Source of the DNA: Sorex araneus
Taxonomy: Eukaryota; Chordata; Mammalia; Eulipotyphla; Soricidae
Direction: 5' to 3'
DNA length: 64,000 bases
Assembly: GCF_027595985.1 (NCBI RefSeq)
Contig: NC_073304.1
Coordinates: 138,739,262-138,803,261 of the forward strand
The translations under genes were made by a program, and so were the position numbers. Positions 47,477-61,655 of this stretch are shown piece after piece. Below the pieces are notes generated by a model. The model was not told the DNA's origin and did not search any database. It saw nothing but the letters and a program-made list of their open reading frames with translations. Positions within the stretch are counted from its first letter, which is position 1, and every line of letters starts with the position of its first letter.

Positions 47477-48508
47477 TGTAAAAAACTAAAGAACGCCGAG
47501 GGGGCGCGTGCACTCGCGGGCTCTTAGGGCGGCTCTGTCTCACCGCCCGCGTTCGGTGCCCTGGAACCGCAGTGTGTGGACTGGACCGGGACGGCCGGTG
47601 GTCAGGGACAGGTGAAAGAAGAACGAGGACCAAGCTGGTTGCTGATTAGTTACCGTTTATTCAATCTTCCATCTTTCTCATCTCCCGCACACCCAGCTCT
47701 GGCCTCTCTCTGGATCAACTGCTGCTGCTTTCTGGCTTCTCTCTCTCCTCCTACTCGTCTCTCCCACCTTGCCCTCTAGGCTACACCCAGCCAGGTAGCC
47801 AAATCAACATAAGAAAGCCCTTCCTGAGGGCAGGGCATTCCAAAGCCCTTCCTCACTCTTAAGGTTTTTTTCTTTTCCTTAGTCCAGGAACTTATTAACA
47901 TCTTAATACTAGTTATTTTTGTATGGACATAGCAAGGGATACATTGAGGCTTGCAAGGCAGCTCTCCGGGCAACATCTTGCCACAGACTCAGACCACAGC
48001 ACTCAGGCCAGATTAATCATTCCTCACCCTAGCAGGGTCCGAATCTAGTATCACTGTTTGGATCATGACAGCATTTGTCCATGATCAAGCTCTTATAGTT
48101 AAGCATTAGGCACTTTGGCCAGGCCCATCTCGATGCCAGGGTAGCACACAACTCACCGCTTGCCCTGGGTCCTTCTTGTCCCACGTCGGGACCGTGCTTT
48201 GGGGGTGCTAGGAAGTAAGGGCAGCTGAGGCTTAGGTCAAGAGAACAGATGTCCTGGAGGAAAATATCATGTAGAGTCAAATGACTCCCAGGTTACAAAA
48301 GCTTAACATTTGTTAAGTCTTCCTGTGTCCATACAAAAAGAACTTGCTCTGAATAAACTATGCAAAGGACTCAAGGAGAAGAGAAAAACATTATTTACAA
48401 GTCAACAAAACACTAAGAAAGAAGCTACAAATAAACAAAGAGGAATAGGAGCACTGTAACGGGAGTAACCCAATAAACCTAAACTACCTGAATCTATGTT
48501 ATCCTACA
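47477..48508 (-). mobile_element. Solitary LTR of an endogenous retrovirus (ERV2/ERVK-like)
   Basis: A 1,032-bp element begins TGTA and ends TACA and is flanked by a perfect 6-bp TSD, TTATCC (47471-47476 and 48509-48514). A 6-bp TSD and TG...CA ends are typical of class II (ERVK) LTRs. The polyadenylation signal AATAAA on the minus strand at 47661-47656, followed by about 180 bp of CpG-rich sequence (47485-47610), fits R-U5, so transcription runs on the minus strand. No gag, pol or env lies beside it, so it is a solo LTR left by LTR-LTR recombination. I do not recognise the subfamily. Intact CpGs suggest a fairly recent insertion. Confidence 0.85.
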
Positions 48509-48514
48509 TTATCC

Positions 48515-48605
48515 CTTCTTTACAGATGAGAAAAGTCAGTCTGATTTAGGAACCCTCTCAAAGTCACAAAGTAAGTGGAGGTACAACTATCTCTGCTCAC
48601 TTATT
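48515..48605. repeat. MIR-like relic
   Basis: Core signature ctttacagatgagaaaagtcag and 'caaagtcacaaagtaagtgg' (in part). The LTR landed just beside it. Confidence 0.5.
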
Positions 48606-48852
48606 TTATCTCCCCAGCTTAACTGGCCATGCCAATCACATTTCTGGTGAGTTTCTTCTCCTCTATCTGCCTTACTCTTTGTGCTTCCCCTCAGACCAAT
48701 GTCCTGTGGATAGTGGCAAAGAAGGCTGCCAGCAGATTTAGAACCTTGCAGAGGAGTAATGCAACCTGAAACATAATTCTGAGTTTCTTACACAAAGGGA
48801 GCCCTATGTCTTCAGTCTATGAACTTCCATCCAAAAAGGAAGTTTTGGATGG

Positions 48853-49022
48853 GGCTGGAGTGATAGCAAAGTGGGTAGCGCGTTTGCCTTGCACGCAGCT
48901 GACCCGGGTTCGATCCCCGGCATCCCATATGGTCCCCCAAGCACTGCCAGGAGTAATTCCTGAGTGCAAAGCCAGGAGTAACCCCTGAGCATTGCTGGGT
49001 GTGACCCCCCCCCAAAAAAAAA
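48853..49022 (+). mobile_element. Young SOR-type SINE
   Basis: Near-consensus from GGGGCTGGAGTGATAGCAAA; B box GGTTCGATCCC; tail ends in C run then A run. Flanked by CCAAAAAGGA-type repeats. Confidence 0.95.
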
Positions 49023-49610
49023 CCAAAAAGGACATTTCTCCTTCTGATGGAGGAGTATCTCCTCAGACCCTTAGTAACTTCAGGAAGAAAAGGCTTCTCA
49101 GTCAGATCTTGATGTCATAAGAACACTACCACTCTTCCTTTTTATCCATTCTTTGTGAATGATGGGGAAGGGTTGTCTGAAGATTGTCTGAAGACAAGGT
49201 ATAGCTTTGGGTCTGGGGCAGAGGTGCTGAAAACCAGGAGTGGTACCTGATGCCATTTCCTTGGGTCCTGATGAAATGGTGAGTGGTAGTAGCCTCACTC
49301 CCTGCTGGTTCAATTCCATCAAAGAAAATATCTCCCACCCCACATGGAGATTACGAGCTTCTGCAGAGACATTTCAGGGTTTGCTTTCACCTTTGTTCTC
49401 TTGCCTTCCTTTGATGCAACAAAGCTTCAGTGCTTTGAGGCTATAAGGCTGAATCCAGAATTTCCTCATACATCAGTTTAGGAAATATTTATATCCTTAT
49501 ATCTTTAAATAGATAATAAGCACTTTTAATAAGAATTTGGGGGTGCACTGGGTACCCCAAAAAACTAAAATTCTTTGAGTAAAAACCAAATATCACTGAA
49601 GGGAATGAGT
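49023..49610. other. Intergenic single-copy stretch
   Basis: No gene or repeat recognised. Confidence 0.5.
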
Positions 49611-49612
49611 TT

Positions 49613-49785
49613 TAATTTTTATATATTATTTGGTTCTACACCTGTGCAGTACTCAGAGCTTACTCCTGGCTCTGTGCTCATGGATCACTCCTGGCATACT
49701 TGGGGACCATATGCAGTGCTGGGGATAGAACTCAGGTCGGCTGCATGCAAAGCAAGCTCCTTGCCTACAGCAAGGAGCTCTTGGA
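49613..49785 (-). mobile_element. Degenerate SOR-type SINE
   Basis: CAGAGCTTACTCCTGGCTCTG and GGCTGCATGCAAAGCAAGC in antisense order; head end missing. Confidence 0.7.
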
Positions 49786-50017
49786 ATGAGTTTTTAATCC
49801 ATGCTAGTTTCTGTTTATGGTCTTCATATTTAGTTCAACAGTTTCTAGTAGTCTGAGTAAAAAGGGAAATAATTTTAATTATGTATTAAAATTAATATAT
49901 AGTTAAAATTGTATTTAATTGGAAACATCAGAATATACCAATATCAATTAATATGCCTGATTTGAATAGTGTTCTGTTTTCTTTGCATTGAACAAGATAT
50001 CATAAGGGACATTTTGT

Positions 50018-50188
50018 TTCTTTTTGGGGGATGTCACACCTGGCGATGCACAGGGGTTACTCCTGGCTCTGAACTCAGGAATTACTTCTGGCGGTGCTCA
50101 GGGAACCCTAAGGGATGCTGGGAATCAAACCCAGGTTGGCCGCATGCAAGGCAAATGCCCTACCCATTGTGCTATCGCTCCAGCCCAA
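50018..50188 (-). mobile_element. SOR-type SINE with 16-bp TSD
   Basis: TSD ATAAGGGACATTTTGT at 50002-50017 and 50189-50204. Full-length antisense copy. Confidence 0.94.
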
Positions 50189-50387
50189 ATAAGGGACATT
50201 TTGTAGAAAAAAAAATCTTTGCTTCCATATCCTCCAATATAATCGTTATATTCAGCAAACATGAACCTTATGAATATCCTGGTTCTCAGAGGTATGTGAT
50301 ACCATTTACGCACAAATACAGAGAAAGCATGAAAAAAGACAATCCATTATATCCTCAGCAAAAAATTATTTGCCCATTTTGGGTTAT

Positions 50388-50525
50388 TTTAGTTTTGGGG
50401 ACACATCAACAGTTCCTGGACCGACTCTAAGCCCAGTACTTGGGGACCATTACAGGCAGTGTTTGTGGAATCAGACAGGGTCAGGGACTGAACAGCCTAT
50501 TGAAGTTCTTTCTCTAGCCCCTGTA
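50388..50525 (-). mobile_element. Very degenerate SINE
   Basis: AGTACTTGGGGACCATTACAGG and CTTTCTCTAGCCCC fit antisense SOR. Confidence 0.5.
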
Positions 50526-52300
50526 TTGTCTACATTAGTGTCTTCATTCTTAAGTCACTTTCGGAGGCATTTCAATCATACCTTAACTACTGTTCAGGGC
50601 ATGTCAACAGAGCATTAAAATTGTTGTGAGATAACATTTTTTAAAGTCCTGTATAATTTTCTTACTAGAAATTGTATCCCATTCTCTAAAGACCCATTTG
50701 AACGACATTAGAGTAGTTGCTCTCACCCTATTTGTCTAATAGGAATATATTTATCATCACCTTCTCACAAAGACCTATTGTATTGATTTTTTAAAAGATC
50801 TTTAAATGATGTCAAACATTTGCTACTAGGAGGTCATTCCTTTGGGAATCATGATTAAATTCTATTGACCCTTTAATTTCTTGTTTTAGCAGTTGACTTC
50901 TCTAAGCATCAAAAATCATATGTGATTTAAATAATTTCCTGCCAAGGCTCTCACAAAACAATATTTTGTGGTTCAAAATAAAGTAATTAAGAGAACATCT
51001 GATAACAGGAATCTCTCACAAGGAAGGACAATGTATGGCTTTTATAGAAGTTTTCTCATATGGCAATTGAATGCTAAGTATGACCGCAAACCAGCCTACC
51101 CAACAGCCCACTCAGGACTTGAAGGGGATACTTCTCTGAGATACTGAGAACTATCTGTGCTTTCCTGGGTACATGACTTAAAACTGTTCACTTGTTCCCT
51201 TGGAACTCGTTTTTCTTACTGGTGTGAAAAGTTTAGGCTATATCAGAGGATCAGAGGTTCCCAAGCTTACTTGGACTACCACTTCATTTTTAGAGAAAAC
51301 AATTATTCAGTATACACTGAAAAATCTTGCTTCTTTAGTAAACAAAGTGTCCCCCAACTGCACTAGAGGCTTCTACTTACATCCCACCCCAATACACACA
51401 CACAAACACACACACACACAAACACACACACACATTATCAACCCAACAAGGTAGCAGGGGCACTGTTCTTTAGTCCACTTTTGAAAGTTCCAATCTAGGG
51501 TGAGGAGCAAAAGGGAAGACAATAGGGATATTGTCTTTGGGGTATTGGGGACCTGGGGGCTCTGGTACCCTGGTGTTCTGACTTCATTCCTAAGGCAACA
51601 GAATAATTAATTCTGCTATGATCTGCTTTTCATAGTCACTCATGGCAATTGTCAGCACAGTAGTGCAAGTCTAGTAGGACCACTGGCCAAGTTCACCCCA
51701 GCAATTCTCAGAGGTCATCCAGGTCTACACTTAACAATGTCTAAGGACTGAAGCATGTGGTCTGGGAATCAAATTCAGTGATTCACACATGCTACACATG
51801 TACCTCTACCACTTGTGCTATCTACCCACCCCTGCACTGATTTTATAAAGAATTTCAGGTAAAATTTCCTTCAAACTAACTGCCCCCTTTTAAATTTTAA
51901 TTTAATTTAAATTTTAATTTAAAAAGAAATAAGTAAGCTTTTTTTTTAAGCCTGCTCTAAAGTTCATTGACTTCAAAATCATTAAAGGTCATCTTTAAAT
52001 CTTCTCATTGATAGCTAATGAAGATATGAAGTGTTGTAATGGGCAGGACAGGTAGACACTGGTGGGCAGATGTTTGAGAATCCACCAAGTCATACATAGC
52101 TGGAATCCCATAATCCTAAAAAACCCACTCAAAGAACAAGAATGCAATGTTTTCAAACTTTGCCGCATGCTCAAATAACCTGGGAAGTTATATAAAACCT
52201 CTAGTAGCGAAAGAGGGAGTGGAGATAACATTAATACCATTGTAGGTAAAAGAAATATATAAATAGACTGTGGGGAAGAAAAGGAAAAAAGCTGTATCGG
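50526..52300. other. Intergenic stretch
   Basis: Mostly single-copy. A CA-rich microsatellite lies at about 51395-51434. About 51640-51835 may be a badly eroded SINE (GTGCTATCTACCCACCCC at the head end). No gene recognised. Confidence 0.45.
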
Positions 52301-52375
52301 CCCAAGTGTGGATCAGTGGAAAAGAGCATACCTTTTATTTATAAGGCCTGGGTTTGATCCCCAGCAGCCTAGAAG
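52300..52375 (+). mobile_element. tRNA-like SINE head fragment
   Basis: GGATCAGTGGAAAAGAGC then CCTGGGTTTGATCCCCAG resemble pol III A and B boxes of an old tRNA-derived SINE; no body follows. Confidence 0.4.
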
Positions 52376-52519
52376 ATGAAGGTAAATAAAAAAAAAAAAA
52401 ATCCAACACCAGATGGTAATTAAGTCAGACACAGGAGGGAGGGACCTAAGGATTTGATAGTTTTTAATCTCCCAATGTGAGTCTAATAAGTTGTCTAGTT
52501 TAAGAATAAGGCACAGGGG

Positions 52520-53960
52520 CAACACCTGAAAAATGATTAAAAACAGAATTTTCATATAGTTCAGCAATTCCACTTTTGAGTTTATACCTCAAAGAGCTGA
52601 AAGCAGGATCTTAAAGAGAATTTTGCATACTGTGTCCAAGAAAGCAGATTATTTACAAGAACTAAAAGATGGAAACAACCCAGTGGAAGAAAGGATAAAT
52701 GAGATTTGCTACGTACTTACCAGGAATATTAATCAGGCCAGAAAAAAACAAAAATTCTGATGCCTGATGCAACATGTCTCAGGACATTATACTAAGTGCA
52801 ATAAGCCAATCATTAAAGTACAAATTCTCGGAAATGCGTTTCTGCCAACTTTGCTGCTGAGGTTTCTGTTTAGATGTTATAACATTTTTCTCTTAGAGTG
52901 GACCAGGGGCCTGAGAGTCAGCACAGCAAGTCATTGCTTGCCTTGCCTTCCCTGAAAGCGATGAACAGCCCAGGTTCAAAGGTGCAAACCCTCTTCTGCA
53001 TCCCCTAAAGAGGAAGGAACATCTGGCAGTGTCTCTCCTGGGTATTTCTGTGAACTGACGCCCAAGGGTGAAGCCAGTCAGATCAGACCATTTCTGGATC
53101 CAACGCAGGGACTTCTGGTTAGGGTCGTATGAGTTTTGCTCCTCTCTGGTGCTCACAATTTTGACTTCTCCAGATCTTTGTCAAAGCCTCGCTGGGGATC
53201 CTCAAGAATAACAGCCTGGAGACCCTCTGCTTGTAAAGACTCTGATTAAAGAGGTCTTCTAACCCATTTTGGCACTCAGAGTGACTTCTTACAGACATGC
53301 ATCTAGACTGTGAACTGAACTGAAATATCAGAAATCCAAAACTGCGCAGCCACTGTTGCGGCCGTACAAGCTCATAGAATCTTCATTTTCAGCAATGAAA
53401 AGAAAGTATTAAATGATGCCTTTTCAGCAGGCCTGATTGCTAGGGGAAAATTCCAAACAATAATAGTGAGTTCTCTATTGAAATATTGAATGTATTCAAA
53501 GTATAGCGAATAAAATGAAAATCATTAGCTACTTAGGTGGGGGCTGGGTGGGAGGGGGGTATATTGGGGTTCTTGGTGGCGGAACATGTGCACTGGTGAA
53601 GGAATGAGGGTTCAATCATTGTATGACTGAGACTTAAACCTGAAAGCTTTGTATTTTTTTTCTTACAGTGATTCAATATAATAAAATTAAATAAAGTACA
53701 AATTCTCTAAGTTTCCACTTAGAGAAGGCAGCGGAGGAGTCAAATGATTAAAAACAAGGTAGAATGGTGGTTGTCTAGAATTGGGGTGAGTGGGGAGGGG
53801 GAGTAGTTGGCTTAACACATTGATGTCAATGTATGCCTTCGGTGGCTCACATTGAATGTGGCTAAATTAATACAAATTGCACCACTGGAATCATGGCTAT
53901 GGAATTTAACTTTTTCATGGTGAAAGCATCTGGAATTTTCTTTGAAGATAATGTAAATAT
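52520..53960 (+). mobile_element. Ancient L1 3' end split by younger retroposon
   Basis: Old L1 landmarks (TATAGTTCAGCAATTCCACT, 'aaagatggaaacaaccc', later TAGAATGGTGGTTGTCTAGA) are separated by the insertion at 52830-53691. Confidence 0.7.
52830..53691 (+). mobile_element. Unrecognised L1-tailed retroposon, longest TSD-bounded copy
   Basis: A perfect 16-bp TSD, TAAAGTACAAATTCTC (52814-52829 and 53692-53707), defines an 862-bp element. Its last 400 bp align with 9640-10139 (for example CTAGACTGTGAACT; CAATAATAGTGAGTT; GCACTGGTGAAGGAATG). The first 450 bp have no counterpart in the window. The tail is A-rich with AATAAA-like runs. No coding frame is recognised. It is either a non-autonomous L1 passenger or a divergent L1 3' UTR with extra 5' sequence. 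Confidence 0.85.
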
Positions 53961-54014
53961 ACTTAACACTGCTAACCTGTATATTTAACAGTTCAGGTGG
54001 TACATTTGAACTAG

Positions 54015-54187
54015 GTGTATTTTGGTCTTGGTTTTGGAGTTACACCTGCTGTTCTTGGGGGTTTACTTACTTCTGATCCTGCACTTGGGTCATTCCTTGT
54101 GAGCTGGACCATGAGGTGCCAGGGATCGAACCTGGACTGGCTGTGTGCAAGGCAAGCACCCTACCGACTACATTATCTCTCCAGACC
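54015..54187 (-). mobile_element. SOR-type SINE, diverged
   Basis: Antisense, head end CATTATCTCTCCAGACC, middle CCAGGGATCGAACCTGGACT. Confidence 0.8.
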
Positions 54188-55262
54188 TTAAAATTGTTGA
54201 ATTTTATGAGAACTAATATAAAGTAACCAAAAAAAATCATAAAGGGCTATCTATAATGTCTTGCTACTCAAAGTATGAAGCGTGGAGTACTGTGATCCCC
54301 TCTGGCATCTTTTAGGGACTAGTTAGAAATGCGGCATCCCAGCTCTGCTCCGGACCTGCACGAGTAGGCGGTTCCCTTTTTGACCAGGGAGTCTGTGCAT
54401 ACAACAAATTTTGAGAAGAGCTACTAGATGGAGGGTTTAGAACTGTGTTTCTCAGCCTTTTTGTCCCACACCAGACCTCTTCTGACCACATTTTCTTAGT
54501 GTGGCATGATGCCAACCCACCCCCAACACCCTCACCCATCAATGCTCTAGTCTTGTGCCATAGCCCCACTTACTTTATTTTTTATCTATGGCCCTTTAGG
54601 ATTATCCTTGGGGCCCTCAGATGAGAAATGCTAGTTTAGACAACATAGAAGATAAGGCCACTTGCTGATCCAAGTCCACCAGCTCTCTCCCTTCTTATAG
54701 TATCTAGTATTCTCTGGTGGACTCTTCCTCTAAAGGCTGATGGTATAAAGTTACATCCCCCTAGTCAGTTGCTCTCTTACAGGTGGGTGCATAGTTGATG
54801 AAAGTAAAGGAGTATCTTAGTTTCCATAGCTACCCAAGCAGAAATGGCCTCGCATTCCTTGGAAGTCTTCATATCAGGATGGGGCCTGGGTGATTTCTCT
54901 ATGCATTTGGGGACTTTGGGGACAGCTATGGTCTGGTTCTTCATAACACAGAACCATAACACTGATTGAAAATATCCTGAAACCAACTCACTGTTAATTA
55001 GCATTTTGGTTGTATGAGATCCCCAAATTATCTACTGTTTAAACTTATCAAACCAAGGTTTACGGTGATTTGTAGCTCGTAATTTCTCTATATCGACACC
55101 ATTAATATTTAGAACCACAAAATTCTCTGTTGGGCCAGTAGGTGTATCATGTTTATTTTAAAATATTTAGCAGCAACCCTGATCTTTACCCACCAGCTGT
55201 CAATAACAAAATCCAAATATCTCCAGATATATTTTCAAATATATAATGTATAAAATACAATG
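54188..55262. other. Intergenic single-copy stretch
   Basis: No gene. About 54435-54635 shows a TGTGTTTCTCAGCC-like start and may be an old DNA-transposon relic. Confidence 0.4.
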
Positions 55263-55264
55263 CT

Positions 55265-55440
55265 TGCGCTAGAGCAATAGTGCAGTGCACAGGGCACTTG
55301 ACTTGCATATGGCAGACCCAGGTATAATCAGCATCCCATATGGTACCCTAAACCCACCAGGAGTGATCCCTGAGTGCAAAGTGGAAGTAAACCCTAAGCA
55401 CTGCTACGTGTGCCCCAATCAAGAAACAAAAAGAAAATGA
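55265..55440 (+). mobile_element. SOR-type SINE, diverged
   Basis: CTAGAGCAATAGTGCAGTGC, CATCCCATATGGTACCC and GAGTGCAAAGTGGAAGTAAA in sense order; the B box is deleted. Confidence 0.8.
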
Positions 55441-56570
55441 AATGTTGGAGAAGGATAATTCTCAGTTTAGAGCTACAGCTACAGACAAAGGCATTCTAAT
55501 GAACTTGAATTTTATCCATTGGGCCTTTGGGGAAGTAAAAATCACACATGTTCTAGAGAGTTTTAAGGATCCAGGTAAGTCAGGTGTGTGAGAAAAGTAA
55601 ACATATACAAGGTGTTACTAATCGTTGCCTGTCTTTGATGAGGCTGGTGCATTGATAACAATGTTGGAGTTTCCATTTATTCTTTTAATAGGTAGAGATG
55701 TTTAACTTAACAGATGGCCAATGTGGATAGTGAATGGAATTTTCCCTTCGCGAAGTTGGGGAGCTCTGCCAGAGCTCTCAGCCTCTTCTTCCTGCTCAGA
55801 AATCCTGTTCTTTCAGCAAATCCTGAGCTGACCATCAATCCTCATTCAACACCCCTTGAGGCAATGGGTACCTCAGAATTAACCTGTTCAGATATTTTCA
55901 CAGATTAATAGATTGTCCTCCTTAACTGCCGAAGAGCGATACTGAAGTCTTTCATATAGCAGAATAATGTATTAGCCACTCATATATCCATGCATTGGAG
56001 AGGCACAGAGGCAGGGACCCCACACAAATCTCTTGCTGTGTGCCTTGTGTTTTCCTTCCTAGAATCATCAGCATATTGAGATCACCTTCCTTAGGAGCCT
56101 CCTCAATCCTGAAATCAGTGTCTTTATTTATTCCTTACTGAAGAATTATCTGAAATGCTGCAAAACATGTCTCAGAGACAAGGAAACTTCTGGGGTTAGC
56201 GGGGGGCTGGGGAACCTGGGTTTTACCAAAGGTATGTGAAAATATGTGAACAGGCAATGAGGCTGAATCTATAGAAAGAGATTCTGTGAAACCTGCATAA
56301 TTCAAGTCTTTGAGTGCTTACTAGGAACAATACTGGGTGCTAAGACTGAGGCTGGAGTGGGGAGGCAAAGGACCTTTTTAGGAAGAAGCCATAGTTCTCT
56401 AGAATCTCTCAGTCTCCTGGGGGCTATGTGGTGGATACTGGGTTGTTATCCTAACAGTTTCTGCTTGTTGATATGGGGTAGCTGCCCCCCAATAACTATA
56501 AACCATCCTGATTTTGCATTCCCAACTCCACAGCCTCTGTACTTGTCTGGTCACTGATTCCCTTTCTTTT
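55441..56570. other. Intergenic single-copy stretch
   Basis: No gene or repeat recognised. Confidence 0.5.
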
Positions 56571-56574
56571 TTCT

Positions 56575-56725
56575 CTGATTTTATTTTTACAAAGTAGTTC
56601 ACAATATTTGATAATATTCAATATTCGAACACCAATCTCACCACAATTACACCTTCCCACCACCATATTTTGGGAGTTTCCATCCTGAACTCCAACCCCT
56701 GCCCCAAAGCAGAACCGAGTGAAAT
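56575..56725 (-). mobile_element. Diverged L1-type 3' end
   Basis: Antisense A-rich end then 'gataatattcaatattcgaac' and CCTTCCCACCACCATATTTTG, resembling the 3' part of the unrecognised retroposon and L1 families. Confidence 0.5.
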
Positions 56726-56876
56726 TTATTTTATATTGTTTGTTATGAAAAACTACTGAAAATGATCCAAAGCAGTTTCTTTAGAGGAAAGTGCATGATG
56801 ATTTTTATATTTTACCCAGGGGACATTAAACCCTTCTATAAGAGATTACTAACATGTTGTTAAAGATTGAGCCTTA

Positions 56877-56878
56877 TG

Positions 56879-56926
<48 letters not shown>

Positions 56927-56937
56927 TATATCTATAT
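56877..56937. repeat. (TA)n(TG)n microsatellite
   Basis: TATATATATATA followed by about 17 TG units and CTATAT repeats. Confidence 0.92.
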
Positions 56938-58020
56938 CTGTAAAAACATATTTCCCTTTAAGATTGGTTGCCTTTTACTTTAAATCCCATCAAATGTGGT
57001 GTGCTATGCTTGGAATATAATTGGTGTGAGGTATGAGATTATCTGGTACCAGCCAGAGGTGGCTTGTGGGTGTGACTGCCAAGTTGCCAGAAACGGGGGA
57101 GATGGAAGAGGTCACCCATTCCTGGTTCCCTTGAACCTGAAGTTTTCAGTCACAAGTCCTGCATACCTGGGGTTTTTGTGGATTCCCTCTGGGTGAGGCT
57201 CGGCCTGAGTGTGTGGAGAGTTGCTGTGAGCATGGTGGCAGTTGAGTTCTGGAGGTTTTTGGCTTCCAGGCTGGGTCCTTGGGACAGGGAGAGAAACTCA
57301 CCCACCTCCTCTGGGTTGCCCCAAATGAAGCAGCCTGGTGCAGGGTCTGGCGGCATGGCTATGGAGAATAACTGATTCACTTTCTGAACTAAAGGTGGGA
57401 CATGCACAACCGATCACAGTAAATGCCTTAAACCTGGTGGATGATAATCAGGTCAGAGATGGCATTTGTTTGGTAATTTCTAGGGAAAACTAATTTTATG
57501 CATTTCTCTGTGTTTTCTCCTGGTGCTGTGGTTTGCCAAAATAAGGTTTGATCTTGCTGTAGTCCATTTATTTCCATAAGGGACTTAAATTGAGGACTGA
57601 ACAAAACTATAAAGGGATATTGAATCAGGAGAGATGCAGGGAAATCAGGCTGGAGCTTGGGTCAAACCACATCTGATTCACCTCTCACCTCTGGGCTCTT
57701 GGATGACCTGTATTCATAAGTCTTCCTTTCTGTGGAAGCCCACTAGACCTATATTTTCTGTTACTTGCATCACAAACTGCCAAAACCTGCAGAGTTTAGA
57801 ACCAGGAAGCCAGTGATACAATGAGCAAATCATAACCGTGGATTTATTAGGAAGTCATGTTCATTTTGAGAGCAGCAAGGGTGTTTGACCATCTTTGCTT
57901 GAACAAAGAAGAGGTGAAGACTTGAGTAGCAGAATAACTGGTTCTGGAGGGCTGACTTACTACAGGGTACAGACATTATGCTGACACAACGTGATGTTTA
58001 GAGATATAGTAGAAAAGAAT
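56938..58020. other. Intergenic or BANF2 5' region
   Basis: Single-copy; no exon recognised. Confidence 0.45.
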
Positions 58021-58024
58021 CAAG

Positions 58025-58200
58025 ATTTAAGGGCAGAGAGTTAGTAAAGAGGGTAGGGAACTTGCATATGGCTGACCTGGGTTTAATCATGGCACTATAT
58101 AAGGGTCTCTGAGCCCTGCCAGTGGTGATCCCTGAGCACAGAGCTAGGAGATAACCCCTGAGCACTATTAGGTATGGCCCCAGACAAAACAATAATAACA
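58025..58200 (+). mobile_element. SOR-type SINE, diverged
   Basis: AGGGCAGAGAGTTAGTAAAG head, CATATGGCTGACCTGGGTTT, GATCCCTGAGCACAGAGC and an A-rich end. Confidence 0.8.
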
Positions 58201-58786
58201 TCTTCAGGATTTTGCCTACCTCTGGCAGAACTCAGGTCCTGTTGAGGGCATAAGTGGCCCATTTATAATTAGAGCATAAAAATAATGTTTTGCTTCTCTG
58301 ACTGTGGCCTGCAATTTAAAGTTGCTAGATATTAATAAGTATTTCTGAGTTGAAAAGCTGATTTATCTACATAAAGTTAGAGTCCAGGCAATGAAGCAGA
58401 TGATTTAGAAGAGGAACATTTTGGTCCTGAGAAAATTGATGCCTTGAGTTTAGAGATATCTTCTAAGAATCTTGACTTAAGGATAAAGAAACCACTGAAT
58501 TGTTCCATGAAGATACAGCTGAGTGGCAAGAAGAAAATTTGAGATGTCTCCCAGGAATGAAAGATGATGCCACTAATACAAGAAGCAAGGCAGTGGGCAA
58601 GACATAGAGTCCATCAACTCAAGGATATGACTTAAGCTCTCCATTTTGAGCTACTAGCCCATAGATTTTTACAGAATAAACAAATTCAATTCTTACAGAA
58701 CTTGAGCTGCCAGAGAGCACAGCTCACAATGGCCTGATACTCTCATGGCTTAGGACTATCCTTGAACTTGTATCTACAAGTCTCTA

Positions 58787-58844
58787 CCCACAGTCCTTGG
58801 GTAGAACGAGGGTGTTCCCAAAATCTCACACTGTGAGCAGCCAG
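58787..58844 (+). repeat. Direct repeat R1 upstream of BANF2 exon
   Basis: 58-bp segment nearly identical to 60076-60137 (about 31 bp perfectly identical at the start). Contains the palindrome CTCACACTGTGAG (58825-58837). Confidence 0.9.
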
Positions 58845-58866
58845 ATAATGGTGCTAAATAAAATAG

Positions 58867-58926
58867 AACCTCTCTTTGGGAAGGCATAAATCTCATAACC
58901 TCTCTTTGGGAAGGCATAAATCTCAT
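58867..58926. repeat. Perfect 30-bp tandem duplication
   Basis: Two identical 30-bp units (AACCTCTCTTTGGG start, ATAAATCTCAT end), one directly after the other. Confidence 0.97.

Positions 58927-61655
<2,729 letters not shown>

Noticed and set aside
52893..53156. 87-codon minus-strand frame as a gene
   Set aside because: It lies within the TSD-bounded retroposon at 52830-53691, antisense to it, and resembles no family I know.
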